From the NCBI GenBank assembly GCA_964354855.1, contig CAYHBO010000028.1, positions 1-20,374 of the forward strand: 20,374 bases of DNA, written 5' to 3'. The DNA comes from CAYHBO01 sp964354855 (lineage in GTDB: Bacteria > Babelota > Babeliae > Babelales > RVW-14). Of this stretch, positions 8,498 to 14,411 are shown piece by piece. The notes below the pieces were generated by a model, which ran no database searches, had not been told where the DNA came from, and saw only the letters and a list, made by a program, of their open reading frames with translations. Each line of letters opens with the position of its first letter. The first letter of the stretch is position 1. The translations under genes and the position numbers were made by a program.

Positions 8498-9478
8498 TTA
8501 CATGGGTTCGTGTGAATCAATAATTTTCAAACATAGAAGTTCATAAAGATCATTAAAAGCAATTCGATAGCTGTTTAAGGCCTCAATAATGGCTTCTTCA
8601 GGAGCATCTTTGATGGTTTGTAGATCTTTTATTTTTTGAGCTGTCGTAAGTCGTGTTCTTTGTTTTGATTCAAAGTGTTTTTTTATGTAGGAACATTCAG
8701 CTTCCGCTTGCCTCTTATACTGTTCTCCCATGACTCTTGTTTTGAAATGAATCATGCCTTGTAGGTAGTGCGAGATGGATAGGGTAAGCCAGCGCTGTTC
8801 ATCGCAGAGAAGGATTGTTAGATTCATGTCTAAACTGAGAACTCTATCAATAGATCCATACGCAATCGTGTGACAAATAAGGCCTTTAAACCAGTTAAGC
8901 TGGTCTTGAAAATAGCGGTAACGGAAAATCGCAATTTCTTCTTTGATTTTAATAGTGCGTAAATTGATCTGAAAAAACTTTTTACTGTATCGATGAAGTA
9001 ATATTTTTTGAATGTTTTGATAAGCCTCAATCAATGCTTCATGATTGGACAGTGTATTAAAGATAACGTTAAAATAAGGCGTTAAGAGGTCTAGCCATTT
9101 TTTTGTATTAATGTGCATGCTGACCGTAAGATTTTCAATGTCTTCTGGTAAGAGTTCTTGTGTAGAACATTTTGCGGTAAGGTATGTTGCTAGTGCGATG
9201 CTATCTTCTTCATATAAAGCCATGAGACTATCAAATAACGTTTTTAGTAAGTCATGAGCAATAACAGAATCAGGTACCGGTTCATGGTCTGTTATTTTAA
9301 GACTACAAAAAGTTCCTGCGGTTTGCGCAATGAAAGTTTGGAGGCTTAGATGATTGCATAGATCTTCGATGCTAAAATGAGATTTGGTTGCTGTTGGCTC
9401 TTGCTCCATGGCCCAAGTGGAGAAGATGATGCTTAAGGTGGCAATGAGCATAAAACAAATTTTCTTAAGCATCATCAT
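8498..9478 (-). CDS. Exported protein of unknown function, alpha-helical
   Basis: I do not recognise this family. The 326-residue product begins with a signal peptide (KK, hydrophobic core, cleavage probably after TWA at residue 23) and is otherwise soluble, helix-rich and charged, so it is probably periplasmic or secreted. Three ATG codons stand in a row at the start and no ribosome site is visible, so the exact start is uncertain. Two stretches resemble the gene upstream (9610-10116 and its frameshifted tail): NHLSLQTFIAQTAG near residues 42-55 against GHIDLLTSLAQQAG, and the C-terminal AFNDLYELLCLKII against IFYELYKLLQLQLV. I infer that the two are tandem paralogues. It lies between the two promoter-like repeats and probably depends on transcription from the gene before it. 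Confidence 0.7.
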   Translation of the reverse strand: MMMLKKICFMLIATLSIIFSTWAMEQEPTATKSHFSIEDLCNHLSLQTFIAQTAGTFCSLKITDHEPVPDSVIAHDLLKTLFDSLMALYEEDSIALATYLTAKCSTQELLPEDIENLTVSMHINTKKWLDLLTPYFNVIFNTLSNHEALIEAYQNIQKILLHRYSKKFFQINLRTIKIKEEIAIFRYRYFQDQLNWFKGLICHTIAYGSIDRVLSLDMNLTILLCDEQRWLTLSISHYLQGMIHFKTRVMGEQYKRQAEAECSYIKKHFESKQRTRLTTAQKIKDLQTIKDAPEEAIIEALNSYRIAFNDLYELLCLKIIDSHEPM

Positions 9479-9496
9479 CGTTTTGTATTTTATGGT

Positions 9497-9643
9497 TTAG
9501 GCTACGAGTTGTAATTGGAGTAATTTATAAAGCTCATAGAATATTCCATTATAGAATTCTAAATCTCGTTTCGGTTCAATGCTGTTTTGTAGACCGTCAC
9601 CGGAGGCGCTTAGTTGCTGAATAACCAGTCCATTGAAATAGAT
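9497..9643 (-). pseudogene. Out-of-frame C-terminal tail of the 9610-10116 gene
   Basis: After the apparent stop of the upstream gene, another frame stays open for 48 codons (stop TAA 9497-9499). It reads FNGLVIQQLSASGDGLQ, then LEFYNGIFYELYKLLQLQLV. This resembles the C-terminus of the paralogue at 8498-9478. A one-base loss (or sequencing error) between about 9631 and 9643 would explain it; repaired, the upstream product would be about 205 residues. In this frame a TAA at 9644-9646 shows that the tail has no start of its own. Confidence 0.55.
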
Positions 9644-10116
9644 TTAAAGAATTGTTGAGAAGTGTAAAAGTCATTACATAATGATTGTATTGATTGGTAT
9701 ATAAATATTGATTCGTCATCAGAATTAGACGGTGTATTTAATTGAGTAATTAAAGCTATTAATTGTTCGTGGGGTTGTTTTGCAGCGTTATCAAAATTTG
9801 CGCCCATTTCTTCATCAGTTAGTGTTGTTTCTGGTGAGAGAAGCGTGTGTTTTTTGATTGCTATGGATTTACTTTGGCCGCTAAAATATTCATTTGCTAA
9901 GCGTAGTAATTCATTACACTTCATAACTGCTTCTTCTTTTGATGTTGGATGACTAAAGGCAATTCTTCCTGCTTGTTGAGCAAGGGATGTAAGAAGGTCT
10001 ATGTGGCCTTGCATTTCTTGTAGTTCGATTGGGTCTTGCGGTGCTGGGTTCATGGCATGTGTGTTTGAGGTGATGATGCTAAACAGTAAAAAAAGTGATT
10101 TCTGTAGAATGGTCAC
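9610..10116 (-). CDS. Exported protein of unknown function, probably frameshifted near its end
   Basis: I do not recognise this family. The 168-residue product starts at a GTG with AAGGA five to six bases upstream and has a signal peptide with likely cleavage after residue 21 (NTHA). The mature part is short, helical and acidic, with GHIDLLTSLAQQAG shared in pattern with the neighbouring exported protein at 8498-9478. The last residues (about MDWLFSN) are probably not native: a related C-terminal coding segment continues in another frame down to 9497. A promoter in the repeat at 10152-10193 would give a leader of about 30 nt. The protein may be a non-functional relic or a truncated form. Its placement beside an exporter suggests, but does not show, that it is linked with export. 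Confidence 0.6.
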   Translation of the reverse strand: MTILQKSLFLLFSIITSNTHAMNPAPQDPIELQEMQGHIDLLTSLAQQAGRIAFSHPTSKEEAVMKCNELLRLANEYFSGQSKSIAIKKHTLLSPETTLTDEEMGANFDNAAKQPHEQLIALITQLNTPSNSDDESIFIYQSIQSLCNDFYTSQQFFKSISMDWLFSN

Positions 10117-10151
10117 GAGATTCCTTTTTGATAAAAATAATAAGATTAGGT

Positions 10152-10193
10152 AAGGGTAGCAGGTTTTTAGATCGTCAACAATGATTGCACTGG
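10152..10193 (-). promoter_or_regulatory. Promoter-bearing 42-bp repeat, copy B (upstream of exported-protein gene)
   Basis: This is the partner of 8440-8481. On the minus strand it gives TTGTTG (10176-10181), 17 bases, then TACCCT (10153-10158). The -35 and -10 spacing is the same in both copies, and in both the start codon follows at nearly the same distance, which supports a promoter rather than a chance repeat. Confidence 0.55.
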
Positions 10194-10264
10194 TAGCGCG
10201 TGAAGTTTATTACCAAAGGGGAGCGTGTTCATCAAAAAACATTTTAATTGATAAAAAACCGGTA

Positions 10265-10306
10265 ACCTGTTTAAATTTGCTCTATAAAATTTTTTTAAGA
10301 ACAGGT
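10265..10306 (+). promoter_or_regulatory. Possible hairpin covering the ATPase ribosome site
   Basis: ACCTGTT (10265-10271) is complementary to AACAGGT (10300-10306), which overlaps the AGGTGG ribosome site of the ABC ATPase. The loop is 28 nt and contains TATAAA. Pairing in the mRNA could limit translation, but the stem is short and this could be chance. Confidence 0.25.
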
Positions 10307-10312
10307 GGATGT

Positions 10313-11005
10313 ATGGCGCTGTTAGAAGCAAAAGATCTTGTTAAACGCTACATCATGGGAGAAGCTGAGGTTGTGGCTCTTAAGGGGGTTGATCTCGCTA
10401 TCGATGCCGGAGAATTTGTGGCTATTACCGGATACTCCGGTTCAGGAAAATCAACGCTTATGCATGTGCTGGGCTGTTTAGATACGCCAACATCAGGCTC
10501 ATATGTCCTTGATGGGGTTAATGTTTCTCATGCATCACGTGATGAACTGGCGCACATTAGAAATCAAAAAATCGGTTTTGTGTTCCAAAAATTTCATCTA
10601 TTACCTGACTTGACTGCTCTTGATAACGTTGCGCTACCACGCCTCTTTGCAGGTATTAAAGAGGCAGAGGCTCGTGAACAAGCTGCAGAATTTTTAGGGA
10701 TGGTTAACCTTGGTTCGCGTTTGGATCATTATCCATATCAACTTTCTGGTGGTCAGCAGCAACGCGTTGCGATTGCACGTGCCTTAGTTAACAAACCGCG
10801 CATTGTGTTTGGTGATGAACCAACGGGAAACCTTGATGTGGCTACTGGTGATGTGATAATGGAGATGCTGACAAAGCTTAACAAAGAGCAGCAGGTTACC
10901 GTGATTATTGTTACTCATGAACCGACTATTGCTGCGAAAACAAAACGGATTATTGAGTTGGTGGATGGGAATATCACGGGGGATAGAAGGAATATTTCTG
11001 GTTAG
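10313..11005 (+). CDS. ABC transporter ATPase of the MacB/LolD type
   Basis: This 230-residue ATPase belongs to the MacB/LolD/FtsE-like group that partners FtsX-type permeases. Walker A is GYSGSGKST (40-48), the Q-loop lies in FVFQKFHLLPDLTALDNVALP (89-109), the signature LSGGQQQRVAIARAL (144-158), Walker B IVFGDEPTGNLD (164-175), and the switch His is in IIVTHEP (198-204). ATG 10313 was chosen because AGGTGG lies 4 nt upstream and the protein then begins exactly as the family does; an upstream ATG at 10181 would add an unrelated N-terminal extension. The TolC-like gene follows 96 nt later. It probably powers the permease at 5979-7187, which has no other ATPase nearby. LolD of a lipoprotein-release system is the alternative, but a MacA-like adaptor argues for MacB. 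Confidence 0.9.
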   Translation: MALLEAKDLVKRYIMGEAEVVALKGVDLAIDAGEFVAITGYSGSGKSTLMHVLGCLDTPTSGSYVLDGVNVSHASRDELAHIRNQKIGFVFQKFHLLPDLTALDNVALPRLFAGIKEAEAREQAAEFLGMVNLGSRLDHYPYQLSGGQQQRVAIARALVNKPRIVFGDEPTGNLDVATGDVIMEMLTKLNKEQQVTVIIVTHEPTIAAKTKRIIELVDGNITGDRRNISG

Positions 11006-11037
11006 TAAGTTGTTTGGGAAATTGCAGTGGAGTTTCG

Positions 11038-11065
11038 ACGTCATCCTCGCGAATGCGGGGATCCA
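11038..11065. repeat. Palindromic dispersed repeat, left arm
   Basis: This 28-base GC-rich sequence (core CTCGCGAATGCGGGGATCC) is the exact reverse complement of 11132-11159. It lies between the ATPase stop and the start of the TolC-like gene. Its internal CGCGAATGCG and GC content stand out from the AT-rich surroundings and resemble the short palindromic repeats scattered in many bacterial genomes. Confidence 0.8.
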
Positions 11066-11101
11066 TGACTACTTTAAAAAAATTATTCGAAGAGAGTTTG
11101 T

Positions 11102-12538
11102 ATGTTAAATATTCTCAATAAAAAGAAGACCTGGATCCCCGCATTCGCGAGGATGACGTATTGGTTGTGTGCTTTTTTAGTTAAAAACAGCATTCTTATT
11201 TTTAGAAGACGATTTCTTTTCTGGTTAGTTTTGGGTATCTCTTTAACAGGTTCAATCATTGCCCATCCACCGCAACAACTTTCTATGGATGATGTTGTAC
11301 AAAAAGCAATGCAGCATAATCCTGATTTAGAAGCGTTACGTTATGCTGAGCGAGCTGCTCAGATCGGTGCTAATGGAGCTCTTGCAGGGCATTTACCAAC
11401 GGTTGGGTTGGAGAGTGTGTTTTCTAAAGAGCCTGGACAAAAATCGGTTAAAAGTGCGACGGCGCTTCGTGTAAACCAATTAATTTTTTCATTTTCTGGT
11501 CCGTTGCAGCAATACCAACAAGCAAAAACGGTGATGGCTATTGCTGGGTTTGAAAAAGAAGCACAGGCAAATCAGCTTCGACTTGAGACGGAGAAAGCTT
11601 TTTTATTAGCATGGTTGTTACAAGAACAAAAAAATATGGTGCAAGCTCGTAATGATTCAGCAGAGTCTGGCTTTAAGCGACAAACTCAAAAAAAGAACTT
11701 GGGGCAACTTGATCATGTTGCTTGGCTTAATGATGTTGCTGAGTACAGTGATCGATTGGTTTCGGTAGAGAATTATGGGTATGACCATGAGAGTGTGCTT
11801 AAAAAATTAGAATTTTTTATGGGAGACTCTTTAGAGCTTGGTTTATCGGTAAAGCTTTTATGGGAAGATAAAAAAGATTATCATTTAAAATCATTGAATG
11901 CTCATTATCATCTTGCGCTTATGCATCGACCTGAGGTTGCTAAAAGTATTAAAGAGATCGCCCGTGAAGAATGGAACATGAAGCTTGCGAGCGGGGTGCG
12001 ATTACCAATACTTTCAGCTGGTGCGCACGTTGATCACATTGTAACGCCGGCGCAAGATACACCAGGGGTTATTTTTGGTGCTGATACTGAGGTTATTCCA
12101 CAATCAAGTCTTAAAGAAACGTGTAAGGCATCGAATAATTTTTGGCAGTTATCTTTGACTTTCTCTATGCCGATTTTTGATGGTTTGGTTTCTCATTATC
12201 ATGAACAGCAAGCCCAGGCTGAAAAGGCTAAGGCATTGTGCAAGCGTGAACAAGTTGTGTTGTCGGTGAAGAATCAGGTTCAAGAAAAGTATTTTATGTT
12301 GCTGAAATTACTTAAGCAGTTACGGACACATAAAGCTTATTATCTTCGGACAGGTAATGAGTTTAAGGTTATGCAGCAAAAGTATCAGCTTGGTAAAATT
12401 TCACCGGTAGAGTTTGATGTGGCATTTGCTACCTGGCAGAAAACACAGTTCGATTATCTTGAACATAAAGTTGGCATAGCCATGGCTGAACGGGAACTTT
12501 TGTATACTTGCGGGTACCCCACAGAAGTTCTTTTATAG
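11102..12538 (+). CDS. TolC-like outer-membrane efflux channel protein
   Basis: This 478-residue protein of the outer-membrane efflux (OEP) family has a signal peptide core (FLFWLVLGISLTGSIIA) cleaved probably before HPPQQ, then helix-rich repeats typical of TolC: MDDVVQKAMQHNPDLEALRYAERAAQ, a QLRLETEKAFLLAW helix, and a second half with FWQLSLTFSMPIFDG. ATG 11102 has GAAGAGAG upstream. The first about 40 residues are unusual: residues 11-19 read WIPAFARMT, the translation of the palindromic repeat at 11132-11159, so the repeat seems to have entered the n-region of the signal peptide. The only other ATG (11153) lies inside the repeat and lacks a spaced ribosome site. It is the outer component of the exporter formed with the ATPase just upstream and the adaptor/permease pair. 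Confidence 0.87.
   Translation: MLNILNKKKTWIPAFARMTYWLCAFLVKNSILIFRRRFLFWLVLGISLTGSIIAHPPQQLSMDDVVQKAMQHNPDLEALRYAERAAQIGANGALAGHLPTVGLESVFSKEPGQKSVKSATALRVNQLIFSFSGPLQQYQQAKTVMAIAGFEKEAQANQLRLETEKAFLLAWLLQEQKNMVQARNDSAESGFKRQTQKKNLGQLDHVAWLNDVAEYSDRLVSVENYGYDHESVLKKLEFFMGDSLELGLSVKLLWEDKKDYHLKSLNAHYHLALMHRPEVAKSIKEIAREEWNMKLASGVRLPILSAGAHVDHIVTPAQDTPGVIFGADTEVIPQSSLKETCKASNNFWQLSLTFSMPIFDGLVSHYHEQQAQAEKAKALCKREQVVLSVKNQVQEKYFMLLKLLKQLRTHKAYYLRTGNEFKVMQQKYQLGKISPVEFDVAFATWQKTQFDYLEHKVGIAMAERELLYTCGYPTEVLL
11132..11159. repeat. Palindromic dispersed repeat, right arm (within coding sequence)
   Basis: This is the exact reverse complement of 11038-11065 with a 66-nt loop between them. It is translated as part of the TolC-like N-terminus (WIPAFARMT), the well-known reading of such repeats when they invade genes. 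The loop of the predicted hairpin holds the ribosome site and start codon of the TolC-like gene. Confidence 0.8.
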
Positions 12539-12541
12539 TTC

Positions 12542-13210
12542 TTATTTTGTTGACAGTGCACGTTCGTCGTGTGCCCAATCGGTTAATTTCCCATTAATAC
12601 TGTAGTAGCGCATGCCACAACGACTTGCTTCTCCAGTTTCTGCATTAAAAACATCACATTCTTTAAAAGGCTTAGCATAGAGATGTAGTGACATGGCCGG
12701 TTCTTTGGATGAGTTAGTAACTTTGTGGATGAATGCTGGGCCATCGACATTGCCTGCTGTTAAATCGTAATGGGATTCCTGTTTTATTTCTTTGTCATAA
12801 TTTGTAAAATGTAGATTTCCTACTTCCATACGCATCCAACATTTTTCACCTTCATGACCATGGATAGGGCTGACCTGGTCAGGACTCCAACAGAGTAAAA
12901 GAATTTCATAGCGAGGGCAGTGGTAAAGCAAGTTTCGTGTGTATCGTTTTTCAGAAAAAAACATGTAGGGGTTAAGTAATTCTAGATCAAAGCGTGTAGC
13001 ACTTAGATAATCGTTAACTTCTTTTTCCGGAAAATCTTGATCAGCTAGAGCATCAAGGCCCTTAATTAACACTGTTAAGTATTCAGAGGGTACAACGGCT
13101 ATAGAGCCTTTAGGTGTTTGTGGTAAGAGATCCATGGTTTTGAGACATGCATGTGATGTGATTGAGAGAAGTAATAAGAGCGTTAGGCTTTTTTTATAAA
13201 AAAACTTCAT
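12542..13210 (-). CDS. Exported cysteine dioxygenase-like cupin
   Basis: This 222-residue protein matches cysteine dioxygenase type I, which oxidises cysteine to cysteine sulfinate with Fe(II). The key residues are present: RYTRN (89-93, with Tyr90 and the carboxylate-binding Arg92), SPIHGH (iron ligands His117 and His119), IHKVTN (His162), and SLHLY (174-178). Cys124 stands five residues after His119 and Tyr178 ends SLHLY, so both members of the Cys-Tyr crosslink are available. Most bacterial relatives have Gly at the Cys position. The first 21 residues form a signal peptide (KK, long Leu run, SHA before Cys22), which is odd for an enzyme normally cytosolic; a lipobox is not convincing. AAGGGG lies about seven bases before the ATG. 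The gene ends 3 nt from the convergent TolC-like gene. Confidence 0.85.
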   Translation of the reverse strand: MKFFYKKSLTLLLLLSITSHACLKTMDLLPQTPKGSIAVVPSEYLTVLIKGLDALADQDFPEKEVNDYLSATRFDLELLNPYMFFSEKRYTRNLLYHCPRYEILLLCWSPDQVSPIHGHEGEKCWMRMEVGNLHFTNYDKEIKQESHYDLTAGNVDGPAFIHKVTNSSKEPAMSLHLYAKPFKECDVFNAETGEASRCGMRYYSINGKLTDWAHDERALSTK

Positions 13211-13390
13211 AAACTTTCCCCTTTGAACACTTAATAGTTAAGTTGTTATTTCCAATATAAATTAAATTAACAAGTAGGTTCAATGATGTGGTACTTTGGT
13301 GTCGATTCAGTACTGATTACACTACTATTTAAGATTTTTTTGGATATAGAAAGGTTTGGATGGTTTTGGGGGGAGAACAGGGTGAGTTTG
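13211..13390. other. Intergenic stretch before the cysteine dioxygenase-like gene
   Basis: It holds the ribosome site of the downstream minus-strand gene and a short palindrome CTTAA-TAG-TTAAG (13230-13242) just beyond it. No promoter could be fixed with confidence and no coding trace was seen. Confidence 0.35.
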
Positions 13391-13792
13391 TTACTCAAAA
13401 ATTGAGTGATTAGAAGACGGCATTATAACAAGTTCTTTAGTGAATTTGAGTAATCTTTCTGACCCGTTAATGACTTCTTGTACAAATGACACTTCAGGTT
13501 CAAAGTAGTCATCGGCATAGCGGCCTTTGGTAACATAAGGTTTGAGTATTTTTGCATGATCTAAGAAAAGACAGAACTGTTGATCAAATCGTGCGCATGA
13601 TTTAGTGAGAGAGATTAGGTCATGAGTGCGTTCAAATGGCTGTTTTTTAAAGGCAAGATAAGCTTTTAATGTTTTCTTAGTGCATTGTTGGGTAAGGAAT
13701 ATTGCAGTTGTGAAAATGCTTTCTTTGAAAAGTAGTTTAGCGGCTTTGAGGTCGCTAGAAGCAATGAGTAAGCCTGTTTCATGCTCGAGCAT
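13391..13792 (-). CDS. HEPN-domain protein of a HEPN/nucleotidyltransferase pair
   Basis: This protein of 133 residues (from ATG 13792) is helical and fits the HEPN pattern: ASSDLKAAKLLF near the start, then AIFLTQQCTKKTLKAYL, ERTHDLISL, a helix ending HAKILKPYV and GRYADDYFEP. HEPN proteins paired with small nucleotidyltransferases often act as RNases held in check by the partner. The RX4-6H catalytic motif of HepT-type toxins is not visible here; only R-T-H occurs, so RNase activity is doubtful and this may be the non-nuclease HEPN type. A GTG at 13810 could extend it by six residues. Its start overlaps the end of the nucleotidyltransferase gene by 14 nt, so translation is coupled. Confidence 0.78.
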   Translation of the reverse strand: MLEHETGLLIASSDLKAAKLLFKESIFTTAIFLTQQCTKKTLKAYLAFKKQPFERTHDLISLTKSCARFDQQFCLFLDHAKILKPYVTKGRYADDYFEPEVSFVQEVINGSERLLKFTKELVIMPSSNHSIFE

Positions 13793-14099
13793 AAAGTAGT
13801 TTCCCTTCACGCTTAATTTTGTAATCGAGCGTAACTAAGTCATTTGATCTTTTCTCGAATTCTTCTTTCGTATAAACAAAAATATCGTTAGGTATGTCGA
13901 TGTCCATGAGTGCATCATAGCCGATGAGGGGTCTTGTATACGGATTTTTGTCTGCTGATTCTACAACAATAAGTAAGTCTAGGTCACTTTGCTCATCGGG
14001 CGTTCCCCATGCATAAGATCCAAAGAGATATATTTCTAATGGATTATAGGCTTCTATCAGTCGATTTTTAATTTCATCGATTATTTTTTGAGTTAGCAT
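13779..14099 (-). CDS. Minimal nucleotidyltransferase (MNT), antitoxin type
   Basis: This 106-residue protein has the nucleotidyltransferase signature: FGSYAWG (26-32), then SDLDLLIVV (38-46) with Asp39 and Asp41 as metal ligands and a probable third acid in PNDIFVYT (Asp72). The length suits the stand-alone MNT proteins that pair with HEPN partners. Some of these AMPylate their HEPN toxin, so a toxin-antitoxin role is inferred from the pair, not shown. An A/G-rich stretch (AAGAAAGAAG) precedes the ATG. The HEPN gene starts inside its end. A promoter candidate and short inverted repeats lie upstream at 14130-14181. Confidence 0.85.
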   Translation of the reverse strand: MLTQKIIDEIKNRLIEAYNPLEIYLFGSYAWGTPDEQSDLDLLIVVESADKNPYTRPLIGYDALMDIDIPNDIFVYTKEEFEKRSNDLVTLDYKIKREGKLLYARA

Positions 14100-14129
14100 G
14101 TTCTTCTTTCTTAATAATTTTTTATTTGT

Positions 14130-14181
14130 GTGATAGAGACTTGGAATGTATCACGAGTTGGTTGTTAAAATCAATTTTGAT
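14130..14181 (-). promoter_or_regulatory. Candidate promoter of the MNT-HEPN operon with inverted repeats
   Basis: On the minus strand TTGATT (14169-14174), 18 bases, then TACATT (14145-14150). Inverted arms GTGATA (14130-14135) and TATCAC (14149-14154) flank the -10, and ATCAA-TT-TTGAT (14170-14181) overlaps the -35. Such an arrangement would suit autoregulation by the pair, but is inferred only. Confidence 0.35.
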
Positions 14182-14238
14182 GGTCTATATTCAAAAATAA
14201 TGCTTTTTTGTGGGAAATAATAACTTATTTGACTGCTG

Positions 14239-14269
14239 GTTAAGATTTTTATAAAATAAAAATCTTAAC
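14239..14269. repeat. Perfect 14-bp inverted repeat with 3-nt loop
   Basis: GTTAAGATTTTTAT (14239-14252) and its exact reverse complement (14256-14269) are separated by AAA. It lies in the divergent region between the MNT-HEPN operon and the ABC-F gene. No T-run follows on either side, so it could be an operator or a bidirectional hairpin rather than a classical terminator. In the 312 bases between the two genes this is the most prominent structure. Confidence 0.75.
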
Positions 14270-14294
14270 TGAATTATTAATTTTGCGTTATTCT
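14265..14294 (+). promoter_or_regulatory. Possible promoter of the ABC-F leader
   Basis: TTAACT (14265-14270), 18 bases, then TATTCT (14289-14294). The -35 would lie in the right arm of the inverted repeat, and transcription would begin just before the leader ORF. The match to consensus is modest. Confidence 0.3.
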
Positions 14295-14312
14295 AATAAA
14301 ATGAGGTGAATC

Positions 14313-14333
14313 ATGGATTATCTTTCTCAGTAA
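14313..14333 (+). CDS. Six-codon leader ORF before the ABC-F gene
   Basis: GAGGTG (14303-14308) stands four bases before ATG 14313; the ORF reads MDYLSQ and stops at TAA 14331-14333. A hairpin starts at its stop codon. Short leader ORFs of this kind control several ribosome-protecting ABC-F genes by ribosome stalling or attenuation. The role is inferred from position; so short an ORF can arise by chance. Confidence 0.4.
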   Translation: MDYLSQ

Positions 14334-14377
14334 GCCCTGTGTTTGAGGGCTGAAAACATAACTTCTATAAATGTTTT
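14333..14377 (+). promoter_or_regulatory. Tandem hairpins in the ABC-F leader
   Basis: AGCCCT (14333-14338) pairs with AGGGCT (14346-14351) across a 7-nt loop. AAAACAT (14353-14359) pairs with ATGTTTT (14371-14377). The second is followed by only a short T stretch. They lie between the leader ORF and the ABC-F ribosome site, as expected of an attenuator, but no mutually exclusive alternative fold was worked out. Confidence 0.4.
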
Positions 14378-14411
14378 TATCGCAAGTCCTATAACTGAGA
14401 GAGTGTTCATT

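Noticed and set aside
9487..9514. TTACAA-N16-TAAAAT as a promoter for the 8498-9478 gene
   Set aside because: Transcription would start about two bases before the ATG, and the motif lies inside the frameshifted tail of the preceding gene; co-transcription is likelier.
9631..9646. Programmed frameshifting to join the two frames of the exported protein
   Set aside because: No slippery heptamer with a downstream structure was seen; slipping at CTTTAAA would meet a TAA at once. A mutation or sequencing error is simpler.
10181..10312. N-terminal extension of the ABC ATPase from an ATG at 10181
   Set aside because: The extension falls in the 42-bp repeat and spacer, has no ribosome site, and the family start matches ATG 10313 with AGGTGG upstream.
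13393..13407. ACTCAA-AAA-TTGAGT as a terminator of the MNT-HEPN operon
   Set aside because: It overlaps the last HEPN codons, the stem is only six bases and no T-run follows on the minus strand.
14343..14411. TTG start adding 23 residues to the ABC-F protein
   Set aside because: It lies in the leader hairpins; ATG 14412 has a well-spaced GAGAGAG and matches the family's N-terminus.
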